Shown: piece after piece, positions 19,701 to 28,800 of the stretch
How the letters are laid out: each line of letters opens with the position of its first letter
Position numbering within the stretch: position 1 is the first letter of the stretch
NCBI GenBank assembly: GCA_033239525.1
Contig: BSYO01000003.1
Location: 3,838,001 to 3,902,000 of the forward strand
Origin: Nepenthes gracilis
Taxonomy: Eukaryota > Streptophyta > Magnoliopsida > Caryophyllales > Nepenthaceae
Direction of reading: 5' to 3'
DNA length: 64,000 bases
Position numbers and translations under genes: made by a program
Notes under the pieces: generated by a model
What the model saw: only the letters and a program-made list of their open reading frames with translations
What the model was told of the DNA's origin: nothing
Databases searched by the model: none

Positions 19701-21966
19701 TGTTGACTCGGAATCGTTAGTTTTGGATAAGGTCGGGGTTGAAAAAAATGGTTCAAATATGATAACCAAAGTGTTGCAAATGAGGAAGCTTGAAATTTGT
19801 CGTACTATTGCAGGGATGATGACAATTACCTCCACACGGTCGTGAGAGAAAGTTTGTTTAGTTATAGGTCACTCCCGTGTGTGTCCATACCCATTTGATA
19901 TACTAATTGTTGGTACGAATGATGAGGTGCTAATTCCAACAGTATCACGCCCGACCGCGCCTTAGTCACCATTTCCAAAAGTCACTGTCACTCGATGAGC
20001 GCCCGAGGCACTGCTGAGGTGCATTTTCTAGAACAAGGTGCCACTGAGGCGCGTTTTTCAGAAGGTGGGCGTTTGATGAGCGCCCGATAGACGCTTGAGC
20101 CGAGCCCGAAGGATAAAAATAAGGCTGACGCGTGTTAAGGTTGAACCACTGCAGTTTGAGCGCCATTTTTTGAAAAAAAAAAAAAGAAGAGAAATAAAGG
20201 AAAAAGAAGAAGAAGAAGATTTGTACATCCGTTTGTATTCCAAATCCAGTTCCAATCTCCGTCAACCGTGGGTATACTATTCTTATTGTTAAGAATAACA
20301 TTTACCGGGTTCTATTTTTTTTCTTTCATCTTGTGTTCTCTATTGTACGAACTTACTTTGAGACAAAGTAGTTTGACCTTGTATTTGAAGTTTGTGAAAT
20401 CGAGACATTTCATAGAGGAGATATTTTCGAACATGGAGTCCCGTGATTTTTCTTCTTCGTTTAAAAGAGAGTTTTCTACATAAAAATCGTGTCTTTATTG
20501 ATCGTATATACTTGTTGTATACTTATCGTGTGTTATTGCGTGTTTCCTCGAAATTTAAATAGTAAGTCGGGTCCCAACACTCTCACGGTATTTGGTGTCG
20601 GTGATTGATAGAGGGATTCGGAGGTTTATTTCCACCGTACTGGTGTCATGTGTGTCACAAATCCCAATAAAATCTCCCCTTTTAGGGTGGATAGTGCAGA
20701 TCAACAAAGCCTAAATACAGCAAAGGCATTCTCTTTCCTGGTATTACGAAAAGAAATGACTATGGTTACCTCATTGGCCAAGTCTGGCATGCTAGCATCA
20801 ATGAAATGAGATGACATGGCTTAAATTTAATGGCATGCATAATGATTCAGTCAAGACTTACAAATAATTTAGGTTCTTTAAGTCTCCTAGAGAACTAGGT
20901 ATGACACCATTGAATGAATTATTGGAAAGATCTAAGGTTTCAAGCTTCTCCAACTTCCCAATTTCAGCAGGAATATGACCAGAGATGGCATTATTTTGCA
21001 GCAACCTATAAAAAAAACACGAAACATAGAACGTTGAGAAGCAACATAATCTGCAGATATACTGAGAAAAAACAATGGGAAAATGCTGCATTTCTATTGA
21101 TTTAAAAACTTTACACTGATTGCAAATTGGTGAGGTTCCCAATTGCAGGAGATAACGTCCCAGATAAACTTTGACTAGGCAGTCCCCTGATTGCAAAGTA
21201 AGGATTTCTCTACTAAGAACTTCAATTCTCATAGAAGCAACCCTAAACCAAAAACAGCTACTACCAAGAAATTAGGAAATTATTTAAACTTCCAAGTGAA
21301 AAAGAACACTCACAGAGCAGAGACAAAACCATCTGGAGAGCAAGTAACCATCCTCCAGCTACAGGGATCTACAGAGTTACTATCCCAGTTCTCCAGAATA
21401 TTATATGGATCTTTCAGCTCGTTCTTTACAGTAATCAGCGCTACAACTGCATCGGTTATCAATAAAAAAAGGACAGATGAATACTATTTCACCTCATTTT
21501 ACTTACATTTCACAGAAAAACAAACATTTTGGGAGAAAAATTCTAGTTCCTAGATGGGCAGAGCACTACTCATTCAAGAAAATAATGACCTAAGAATTGG
21601 GGGATTATCAAAACATGAACTGGAGAATAATAAAAGGAAATGGTATTCAACTCCAAAAATGGGAAAGTTGAGCATTGCCATTGAACGACAAATTCAATCA
21701 TCGACGCTGAGCGATTATAAGAGAACAGAGCATTGAAAATTATTTGGGTAACGCAGGCAAATGTCTTAGGTGGTCTACAATATGCTTGAGTACTCATGTG
21801 AAGTATCAGTAACTAAGTTAAATTGAAGCGAAAGGTTTAGGCAGGAACACATAAGAGATTAACCTTCGTAGTTTATCCCAGAAGGAGAGAGAGTTGCAGA
21901 AGAAACCTCCATTAATGTTAATACCATCAGTGCTATTCTCCAAATCGTAAAATCTTTGCTTTCCAT
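4426..21966 (-). CDS. LRR receptor-like serine/threonine kinase, At5g45780-like (LRR-RLK subfamily II), 11 exons
   Basis: Predicted single-pass plasma-membrane receptor kinase of 625 residues. Exons (5' to 3'): 21966-21864, 21446-21314, 21186-21115, 21005-20862, 15795-15724, 15626-15567, 15464-15367, 15249-15103, 14556-14215, 13617-13226, 4740-4426. Every junction is GT-AG and the phases join without a frame break. Order of parts: signal peptide (about 1-24); SERK/NIK-type N-terminal cap with [10 protein letters not shown]; about four to five LRRs encoded by 72/144-bp exons; transmembrane segment about 238-261; kinase with GRGGFG 310-315, VAVK lysine 331, HRD 428-430, DFG 448-450 and APE 474-476. 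HRD makes it an RD kinase. It ends in ELSGPR-like VLSGPR. At5g45780 is about the same length. The start was chosen because an in-frame TAA lies two codons upstream. Introns 4 and 10 are swollen by retroelements lying entirely inside them. Orthology is inferred from remembered family sequence, and function (SERK/NIK-like signalling) is untested here. Confidence 0.93.
6549..7345 (+). pseudogene. Copia gag remnant with CCHC knuckle
   Basis: Broken frame starting near ATGGCATCG. It contains HLDEFN...[24 protein letters not shown] and [11 protein letters not shown], recognisable as the Copia gag (UBN2-type) fold. A zinc knuckle [14 protein letters not shown] follows (about 7252-7293), with the last Cys replaced by Tyr. 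Several in-frame stops and shifts make it non-functional. Confidence 0.65.
7530..7760 (+). pseudogene. Copia protease/pol N-terminal remnant
   Basis: A frame reading [11 protein letters not shown] and ending [15 protein letters not shown] resembles the segment after the protease active site in Copia polyproteins (there, VGIG..., then LISLG-like, then GS.V.AKG). It is uninterrupted for 67 codons, then lost by frameshift before integrase would begin. Confidence 0.5.
9040..9578 (-). repeat. 3' LTR of the intron-10 Ty3-like element
   Basis: About 540 bp, matching 12558-13017 over its length. It differs by a 36-bp tandem duplication at about 9044-9115 (unit beginning CGTGCACGGACAGAGACAGC) and by an extra stretch near 9265-9305. 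The adjoining minus-strand sequence GAAGG is a short purine run next to the LTR start TGATAGCA, a possible polypurine tract. Confidence 0.65.
9700..11680 (-). other. Unrecognised coding-like interior of the intron-10 element
   Basis: Several minus-strand frames stay open with protein-like composition: 11675-11346 (ATG start, 109 codons, ending [15 protein letters not shown]), 11211-10852 (has [20 protein letters not shown]), 10975-10571, and 10567-10049 (acidic, with [20 protein letters not shown]). None shows gag, protease, RT or integrase motifs. They may be sequence captured from a host gene or an unknown element ORF. I assign no function. Confidence 0.4.
12085..12525 (-). pseudogene. Gag N-terminal fragment of the intron-10 element
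   Basis: ATG at 12525 opens 146 codons ([20 protein letters not shown] and onward). An Ala-rich, probably coiled-coil start is followed by a Ser/Thr/Pro-rich tract. In another frame at 11834-12016 the sequence ends [14 protein letters not shown], like the PKLELP.F motif that opens the Ty3 gag core. The gag core itself is missing, so this is a truncated, frameshifted gag. Confidence 0.55.
12558..13017 (-). repeat. 5' LTR of the intron-10 Ty3-like element
   Basis: About 460 bp, with a single copy of the unit that is duplicated in the other LTR. Just inside it the minus strand reads ATTAGTGCTCTCATTAAG, similar to the TTGGTGCTCTCATTGAG-type sequence seen after the 5' LTR in plant Ty3 elements. 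Confidence 0.65.
13226..13617 (-). CDS. LRR-RLK exon 10: kinase catalytic and activation loops
   Basis: Encodes [20 protein letters not shown] through MLDW. It carries the catalytic [18 protein letters not shown], and the activation segment ending [16 protein letters not shown]. Acceptor TTTCACAG and donor TGG|GTAAAC are clear. All catalytic residues are present. Confidence 0.95.
13740..14170 (+). repeat. LTR-like fragment in LRR-RLK intron 9
   Basis: The 597-bp intron between exons 9 and 10 contains GTCTATAAAAGAGC (TATA-like, about 13788) and, later, TTTTCCACGTTAAAAAC (14038-14054), a motif seen near the R/U5 end of other LTRs in this window. It could be a small solo LTR. Its ends and a target duplication were not determined. 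Confidence 0.35.
14215..14556 (-). CDS. LRR-RLK exon 9: juxtamembrane region and kinase N-lobe
   Basis: Starts with [20 protein letters not shown]. Contains the glycine loop [13 protein letters not shown], the catalytic lysine VAVKRLKD and the alphaC region [15 protein letters not shown]. Ends CTCCAAG|GTTGGC, and the split codon joins exon 10 to give DHVHG. Confidence 0.95.
15103..15249 (-). CDS. LRR-RLK exon 8: transmembrane segment
   Basis: Encodes a short Ser-rich outer juxtamembrane stretch, a strongly hydrophobic run of about 24 residues, the basic stop-transfer SRCYRHDR, and QIFFDVN, which is conserved just before the kinase in this family. Acceptor TTTTTTAG at 15250, donor AATG|GTTAGT at 15102. 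Confidence 0.9.
15367..15464 (-). CDS. LRR-RLK exon 7: linker after the LRRs
   Basis: Encodes [18 protein letters not shown], the conserved C-terminal cap with paired cysteines after the last LRR, then the Pro/Ser-rich stretch [12 protein letters not shown]. Splice sites AAACAG and AAAG|GTACCT. Confidence 0.88.
15567..15626 (-). CDS. LRR-RLK exon 6: last LRR
   Basis: 60 bp encoding [19 protein letters not shown], a terminal LRR motif. Acceptor TTTGAAG at 15627, donor CAA|GTAAGT at 15566. Confidence 0.88.
15724..15795 (-). CDS. LRR-RLK exon 5: one LRR (72 bp)
   Basis: Classic 72-bp LRR exon encoding [20 protein letters not shown]. It ends CTTGT|GTAAGT. Upstream of it (higher coordinates) lies the 5.1-kb intron 4. 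Confidence 0.88.
15900..20680 (+). mobile_element. Nested Copia remains in intron 4 of the LRR-RLK
   Basis: The 5,066-bp intron 4 (15796-20861) is almost wholly Copia-derived. LTR-like blocks of one family occur at about 16200-16840, 16845-17640 (starting TGTTAGGTTTTGG) and 19862-20670. A segment at 17745-17985 recurs at 19862-20090 (both begin GTCACTCCCGTGT). Between them is a truncated pol. All are in plus orientation, antisense to the kinase gene. The pile-up suggests at least two insertions followed by internal deletion. Confidence 0.65.
18000..19850 (+). pseudogene. Copia reverse transcriptase/RNase H remnant
   Basis: Broken frames show an acidic inter-domain linker ([18 protein letters not shown]), then RT. 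RT landmarks are KQLDV-like near 18600, the active-site YVDDM at 18859-18873, and the following TELKRQL. RNase H landmarks are STIEVEF near 19488, DNQSAIHL near 19602 and KHIDVRYH near 19657. At least eight in-frame stops are present, so it is dead. Gag, protease and most of integrase are absent. Confidence 0.75.
20862..21005 (-). CDS. LRR-RLK exon 4: two fused LRRs (144 bp)
   Basis: Twice the 72-bp unit. Encodes [20 protein letters not shown] then [20 protein letters not shown] and NLNYL. Acceptor TTATAG, donor ATTT|GTAAGT. Confidence 0.9.
21115..21186 (-). CDS. LRR-RLK exon 3: first LRR (72 bp)
   Basis: Encodes [20 protein letters not shown] and LQS, typical of the first repeat in SERK/NIK-type receptors. 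Splice sites AATCAG and CAGT|GTAAAG. Confidence 0.9.
21314..21446 (-). CDS. LRR-RLK exon 2: N-terminal cap
   Basis: Encodes [20 protein letters not shown] and the conserved [10 protein letters not shown] cap, where the cysteine pair stabilises the LRR N terminus. Acceptor GATGCAG, donor CTCT|GTGAGT. Confidence 0.9.
21864..21966 (-). CDS. LRR-RLK exon 1: start and signal peptide
   Basis: Starts at ATG 21966 and encodes [24 protein letters not shown], a hydrophobic signal peptide, followed by [10 protein letters not shown]. Donor GAAG|GTTAAT. In-frame TAA two codons upstream fixes this as the first possible in-frame Met. Confidence 0.88.
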
Positions 21967-21985
21967 ACTTTATTGAAGTCCTCTG

Positions 21986-22051
21986 TCACAGTCTTTGAAC
22001 AGCCGGTACAGAATCTTCGAGACCACCATAACCAGCAATCAACAAGCCCAT
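21986..22051 (-). CDS. Upstream ORF in the LRR-RLK leader (21 codons)
   Basis: On the minus strand ATG at 22051 opens MGLLIAGYGGLEDSVPAVQR L and stops at TGA 21988-21986, only 19 bases before the kinase start at 21966. It is out of frame with the main ORF. Upstream ORFs of this size and position commonly reduce translation of plant receptor genes. Whether this one is translated is unknown. Confidence 0.35.
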   Translation of the reverse strand: MGLLIAGYGGLEDSVPAVQRL

Positions 22052-22146
22052 TCCTACGTGAACTTAATCTCCTGAAATTACGGCATAATCCCGTATCCAA
22101 TCCACTTTGGCCAAAAAGTTGGATCACATTGGGAATCCCAGAAGGC

Positions 22147-22321
22147 CTGTAAAATTACTATTAGCAGAATTATCAGTCTTTTGGCTACTCTGAGCTTTAC
22201 ATTGTCTCCCCCTTCTACACCAAATATCAAAATTTCAGTCCTAAAATCCCCCAGAGCCAGATGAAGTTCAGTAAACCCAATGAAGAAGAAGAAGAAGGAG
22301 AAGGAGAAGAGGTGTCCTCAC
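22147..22321 (-). other. Possible 5'-UTR intron of the LRR-RLK
   Basis: The minus strand has TGTCG|GTGAGG at 22322/22321 and TTTTACAG|GCC at 22147/22146, a good donor and acceptor 175 bp apart, with no coding constraint between them. It fits a leader intron, but no transcript evidence is available. Confidence 0.35.
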
Positions 22322-22640
22322 CGACAAAATTCTTGCGTGGCAAGCATCAAATGTGGCCGAAACTGTTCCAAACCAGCACCATTCGGAATCAGCAAGCAGC
22401 AAAAAGGAGGATAAATTTGATAGGAACTAGCCCCTGAAAATGATTCTGGAGAAGTGAGAAATGCTGGGAGCTGTGAGCGTTTTGCTTTCCAAATTTTATC
22501 TGATCCCTACAAATTCAATTTGGGTTTGTCGTTGGTTTTCCGTTCTCTGCGGTGTCCAAACCGGTGATTCCTTTCCCTACGAAGAACATCAAATCAAATC
22601 AGCCTCTCTCTCTCTCTCTCTCTCTCTCCCTCTCTTTCTC
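22285..22640 (-). promoter_or_regulatory. Leader/core promoter region of the LRR-RLK with a (CT)n tract
   Basis: A (CT)n run at 22603-22628 (GA on the coding strand) and a CTTCTTCTT-type tract around 22285-22305 (coding strand) are typical of plant transcription start regions and leaders. No clear TATA box was found upstream, so this may be a TATA-less, GA-type promoter. Confidence 0.4.
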
Positions 22641-22699
22641 TTCCATTCACAGAAACAACCAAGCAAGCAAAGGGCCAAAACATAATTCCAAAAGCAGGA

Positions 22700-23590
22700 C
22701 ACACACACAGACATGCACAGAGCATTACTACTAAAAAAAAATTAGCCTTTGAAAGCAATAAAATACTTTCTTTTTTGATTTAGAAGATTGAAAAAAATGG
22801 AGGAAAAAAACAGTAATTGGACTGTAGGAGTTTGTGAATTTTTGAAACCAGGGAATTCGGAAAGGCGATTAGATGTCCAGCCAAAAAGGCAAAAGCCACT
22901 GCGGGATCCGTCACGTGCTTGAGTTGTCTACTGATTTGTCTGCTTTTGTCGTGAAAAAGTATCAACAAATATCATTTCTTTTTTGTTTAACAGTAAATAA
23001 AGTATTTAGTTTTTTATTTTATTTTTTATCTGATAAAACACGTAAAAAGAAATTAAACGGGAGACATGAAAGAGTTGGAAGGTCGTGGTATGTTGAAATT
23101 AGACAGCTTGTTAGCAAATGACTATTAATATTTATTAAATATTTAATTTAATAATAAAAAATTAAAAAAAAAATGTTTCTTTTATCCTTATTTTATGCAT
23201 ATCTATTTTATATAATAGCTAAAAAATTATATTTGATCAATTTGTTATATGATCTGCATTCCTCTAGCCGCTAATTATAGTGGCCAGTAATAATCTGGCA
23301 AACGATGAGGCTACTCCTTTCCACAGTCGACAATAATAGCTTATACTATATATATAATATTATCTATAATAAAAGCCATAATTATTATAGTAAAATATTA
23401 TGTATTTAGTGATAAAAATAAAGTAAAATATCCTATTTTGATTTAAATGTTTTTATATGAACATTATTTTGAAAGTATATATACAAATTTGTCCTTTCAT
23501 TTAATAAAATTTCGACAAGAAGATAAAAAAAATGACTTATCTTAAAATTAATGTTTTTAGATCTTATGATTTATAGTCGATCTCTTAGCC
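22700..23590. other. AT-rich intergenic DNA
   Basis: No gene, terminal repeat or RNA gene recognised. Sequence becomes increasingly AT-rich beyond 23100. Confidence 0.5.
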
Positions 23591-23594
23591 ATGT

Positions 23595-24475
23595 TGTTGG
23601 GTCCAATACTAAGGCCCAAGAAAATCGCAAGCCTTATTATTAACCTGACAAGAGCCTACGCAGAACCAAAGTGACGAAGGCAACGGATGTCCTACAGTGC
23701 ATTAATGAGCTGCTAGAAAATAGCCAAGAGAGAGAATAAACAAGCCAATGAAAAAGCGGTCAACGCTCCGACGGCGGCTCAGGTAGCCACCCGCAGACAA
23801 CCAACCAATCCCAAGTCGAAAGGAGACCAAACGTGGCCGGCAGCGCTCAAAAGCTCTGCTCCCATCGCATGGCGGGACAATCGATATGATCGGCGATCGG
23901 CCTTGACTGGTGACAAGGAACCCTAGTAATGGGAGTTCTCGCGCCCAAAGTCCTCTCGGGAGAAGCCTATAAGAGCTTTCCTCCTCCGCTAATGAAGGGG
24001 AGCTGCTTCTTCTTCATTTTCCTAGATCAAAAGAGAGAGAGCAATCGAAAAGAATAGAATTCAAGTCTCGAGGCCACAAACGAGCCCGCTTCTCTCAAGA
24101 TCTTGATCCCCAAGCTAAGTCAGGCAACGGGAAGTTAGCCACCCACTGCGGTGCGTCAAGGAAACCAGGTCTTTCGCCACCTACTCACTGCATTTACTAC
24201 TCTGATAAGCACGTATCAAACACGCATCATCAGCACACGTCCGCACACCGCCTAGCGTGTGCGTCATTTTCGTTTATTACGAGAACTTGCTGACTTGAGC
24301 GTCGGAGTGGCTGTGGTGAGAAAAATCTAATCGAACCTCTGACCTCTTGTTTGTTGGTTATGTTGTGCAGGTTCAAGTTAACAATACGGAAATCGGACAC
24401 TCATCCTCACGCCAGTAGAACCCGAAACCAGAGCCCTTTAAATCAATACAACAATTGTGGACCCGGGACGCAATA
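23595..24475 (+). mobile_element. Solo LTR (Ty3/Tat-like) with CATGT target duplication
   Basis: An 881-bp GC-richer block begins TGTTGGGTCC and ends GGGACGCAATA. It is flanked on both sides by CATGT (23590-23594 and 24476-24480). A TATA-like CCTATAAGAGC lies near 23967. GAGCGTCGGAGTG (24297-24309) recurs in reverse complement at 61310-61322. No internal region is present, so it is a solo LTR left by recombination. The final ATA instead of the usual CA is a small anomaly. Confidence 0.7.
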
Positions 24476-24480
24476 CATGT

Positions 24481-27180
24481 CTATTAGTTTTACCTCCTAA
24501 GGAATACTACTGTCCACTTGTTAAGCTGCAACTAATAACATAAGTTTGCATTGATGCTTTCCAAATTAAAAGAGTGGTTTTATTTACAAAATAAAATAGG
24601 AATCCTATTTATTTATTTTTTAAATAAGACCTTGTTTTTTTTTCAAATGAATTATTGGATAAAAATAAAATAATTAAAATCTAAAAATAAAAATATTAAA
24701 AATAGTTATTTTTTATTTTTTAAAGTATTATCCTCTATTAAATATTAAATACAATATTAAAAAAATTAATAAAAATAGATATTATTTGATATTTAAATTT
24801 AGTCATTTGGTTTTTTTTTTCAAATTAATGGTTAATATGAGAAAAATAAGATTTTATTAAAAAAAAAAAAATAGGATCGCTAGGTTCATCATCTTCTGGC
24901 ATTTCCTAATGTTAATTATTGACTTTTAAATAATTTACTTGCAAAAAAACAAGAGACTTTTAAATAATCATTATAATTTAATATTTTTTAAAAAATTAAG
25001 ATACTTAAAATTGTTTATTTAAAACAATTAAATAAAAACCACTTATTTAAAAATCCAACACGGTATTTTGGTCGCATTGGGAACATCGATTGAACCCATT
25101 GCCAATTGTCCATAGTCTAATTCTTGTCTCACATCCTACGAGGCCTAAATAATATTAAATTATTTAATATACTATTGCCAAGTATGCCATTTTAAGGTAT
25201 TTAATTATACGAATCCTAATAATTGATAAATTAAATATAATTCTATCAAATTATATTTTTATAACAATTAGTAAATAATATCATAAAAACATTTTAATAA
25301 TTTCAATATATTTTATAATTTTTTAATACTCTTATTTTATCATCTTTTAAAAGAAAAATAAAAATAAAATGCCCATACATTTGGTAAGATGTATTTTACC
25401 AAGTGAATTTATGAGGACAATGAATAAGTGAATTTTGTGGTTTTTAGAGATAAATGTGGAGTATCTATATATATTTTCACTTGCCAAAAAAATTATATAC
25501 ATCATTAAATACATTACCCTTGAGAATTTTTTTTGTCCTACATGATAAGCCAGATAAATCAACCCATTTGAGTTATTTGTTTACCGAAAAATATTTATCC
25601 TATAAAAAATACTTTTATAGAAACTATTGTTAAAGAAAATAACTTACCATTGAAATATTTTTTCAGCATCGTGTAAGAAAATATGATGTATCACACAAAT
25701 CCATCAACGGTATTGGATATCGGCTTTTATTGATTATAGCAATTTTTAAAACAGTATTTGTATTTTGCAATTAAGAAAATATTTAAATTTATTAACTATT
25801 AAACCTTAATATTCTCATATTTTATTTTAATATTGGGATTTGGGATGTTATCGGTTGGTATCTGATAGTTTGGTTAAGGGTGTCAATAGCCAACAGCTGT
25901 CATCAAAAACAAGTGTAATAGGTTTGAGGAAAGTCGTCTGTCGATAGACATAACAGTAAACCTAAGTCATGATGTACCAGTCAATAAACGATAATAGTAG
26001 CTAAGAATATAATTGTTTGATGACTAGAGGTGCTAACAATGTTGACAGCCGGTAACCAACGGTGGAGAACTAATGTATCACATACTGATCAACGACAAGC
26101 GGTGGCTAACATCCAGCAACTGATATTGGCTATTGACTGCTCAAGGCATAGCTGGCCAATGTCTCGCCAAGAGTCGGGTCACATATGCTACAATAGTATT
26201 ATTTTTAAATAAAACTTTTATCAATAGAAATTAGCTAATATTATTAAATAGTTGATGAGTTTTGAAAAATGGCTTATCCTTTTATAAAAAGAGAGTCATT
26301 TTGTAAAATTTAAGCATTATTTTATATGATCAAAAAAATATTTTTCGTTAACTTGTTTTTTCATATCTATCAAATATTTTTTAAAAAATAAAATTTTTTA
26401 CATGCCAAACACTACCCAAAAAAAAAAAGGTTATAGTAAGTTGTTTTTTAGATAATCAAGAGCCTTGCAAAATTGTCCTTTTCCCCTAATTACATGCTGC
26501 AGTAAAAATCGCTTGTCGGTGGAGAAAATTTTTCTATTTTTACTTATTTAGAAATGGCATTTTCATTATGATTCACAAGAGAATTCGCTAATGGTACGGA
26601 CGACGAACATTATCAACCCAGAAGCAATATATACGAAAGAAAGAGTTTCAAGGAAAATAAATGAAAACAGGTTAGGATTTTGAATGACATTTAATACTTC
26701 TCAACTAAGCTTTGAAGATGTTAAATTATTTATTAGAGGGTGATTTATACCTAAAATTTTAATTCGTATAGATAAATTCACACAATATAGACTATATATG
26801 AAATATCACTACACACAATATAAATTAAGAAATCATATAAATTAAAAATATATCCTTACTAAATTTTCTTTAATGCTCAAATTATTAGTACAGTGACAAC
26901 CTAAAGAACATTCTATGTTAAAAATAGAAATAATTGTCTAGCATTGATAAATAAAGACCTCATTATAATGAATGAACGATAATTGTTAGAGGACTATTTA
27001 TGTAAATCATGCAATGGGACTAAAATGGGCTAAGCATAACTAAATGGATCCAACCATTTGGTCAATAAATAGAGAACAGAATGAACTTTAAAAAAAATAC
27101 AGAAATAAAGCAATATGAATAAGGCTTTTGAACTAGCAATGTAGTATTGAGATTGGTTGATTCTTCCTTTTTCCCAAGTA
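24481..27180. other. AT-rich intergenic DNA
   Basis: Long A/T runs and no coding signal. A somewhat GC-richer patch at 25860-26190 carries nothing I can identify. Confidence 0.5.
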
Positions 27181-27189
27181 AATCATCTA

Positions 27190-27440
27190 CGATCTCCGTG
27201 TAGTCGCCGGCGATGATGAGGACGTTGCGACGGGAGCGGAGATCTGCAGAGGAGGGAGACGGGAGATTGCGCTGGGGAAGGAGGGAAAAGAGGGAATAGG
27301 GAGAGGGAATCGGGAGAGTAGAACAGAGAGGACAGGGAGATGCAAGAGAGAGAGAGAAAATTAGAGTATTAATTCCTTCGCCTCCGGTAAACACATTTTA
27401 GCCTCTATATACGGGAATGGGGGTATACGGAGAATGGGGT
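27190..27440 (-). repeat. Diverged LTR fragment resembling the intron-10 Ty3-like LTR
   Basis: The minus strand has a TATA-like CCCGTATATAGAGGC (near 27405), then a CT-rich leader with CTCCCTCTCCC-type runs. This is the same layout as the LTRs at 9040 and 12558 (TATA, TTCCTCC, long CT-rich tract). Similarity is architectural with short shared words. Ends were not determined. Confidence 0.35.
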
Positions 27441-27444
27441 CCTG

Positions 27445-28490
27445 TAACGGAACGGGAAACCGGGAAATGGGGGGTGCTTTTGTAACTGTCCACGTGAGGG
27501 GCAGGGACTATTCTCAAAGCAAACTAACCAATCAAACCAAGGAGAAAATGAGAAAATAAAATAATTAAAAGTTCGTAACAGTGTAGTATTCATTTATTTG
27601 TTTAGTAAAGCACATAAGGCTTTGATATGTGAAAAGAATCTTCATTTTATTATTGTGACATAAAATTAAATGAAATCTATCATCAATTTTATATTGTGTT
27701 GTTCTTATCATTACTTTGAGTACTATTTTATACTTGGTCTTGTGTTTGGTTGCTAGGCATTGTTGCCTTTCAACCACCTTATCTTAAAAGATGGTCAATG
27801 GTTGTACTAAGATAAGTGACAACACTCTAGAAGTAGTTAGTTTTTTTAAAATTATTTTGACTTAGAAGCCTAGCAACGCATTACTAGCTTCTAGCAATCA
27901 TCACTTTACCAAATAATGCTTTAGGAGTCAAATTTAAGTGGAGGAACAATATGAAATAAGTAAAAATAATCATAGTATGTCCAACCTCATCTTCAATGAT
28001 ACTAATGTTAAAAGTCATGTCGGAGTAAAAATAGCATTATATGAGACATTCATAGAGCAACTTAATCATTAGACAACATAAGTTATAATATAATATTAGA
28101 TATGATCAATATCGAATTCATATTAAACACGAATCAGATTTGGATAAAAATTTATAGTCGGTAAGTCAGGTTGAACTTCTTAAGACTCAGTCACTTGGGG
28201 TAAATCCTTAATCATGGCCGTTTATAAGCCAATCTAGGCTGGTTTATATCAATCCATTGATATATTTTTTTTTATTTTTGGTTTATTTATTTTAAAATTT
28301 GTAATTATATAAAAATACTAAAAAATATATAATTGTAACGTATGAATTTTGAAATATAACTTTAATTATAACTAATTAAGTTCAGATAATAAAATTATTA
28401 AACTCAAATAAAGATTTAAGTTAAAATTAATATTCTGATTAGATCACATCAGGTCAACTGATGCCCAATCAACGCTAGACGTGCATACAT
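27445..28490. other. AT-rich intergenic DNA
   Basis: No gene or recognisable element. Short repeated words around 27780-27930 (AAGATGGTCAATGG, then CTAAGATAAG) might be a small non-autonomous element but cannot be supported. Confidence 0.45.
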
Positions 28491-28499
28491 ATGTGTTTA

Positions 28500-28800
28500 G
28501 GGAAAAATGATACTTTTGGGACGCTTGTATATATTTTAGGTACGTTGTTTACGCCCAATGCGCACCCAAGAAATCCATGCGCGTGTTTGTGACAAAATGC
28601 TTGCACTTAATGCGAGTTTGACAAACGTCTAATACACCTTTAACGGGTGCACGTACACCAATTTTCGATATCAAACCCATCTGATTGACTTTATCATTTT
28701 TTTCTAATTTTGGAAAGAAATAAGAGAAAAAGAAGAGACAATAAGAGAAAAAAGTCTAGAGGAGGACAATTCAAATAAATCTATGGAAGATTTCAGTAAT
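28500..28800 (+). repeat. Copia-family LTR fragment
   Basis: Carries the GCGC-rich reiterated motif of the intron Copia LTRs (for example TGCGCACCC, then ACTTAATGCGAG, then GACAAACGTCTAATAC) followed by the same AGAGAAAAAGAAGAG purine tract. Only the U3 side is clear. Confidence 0.4.
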
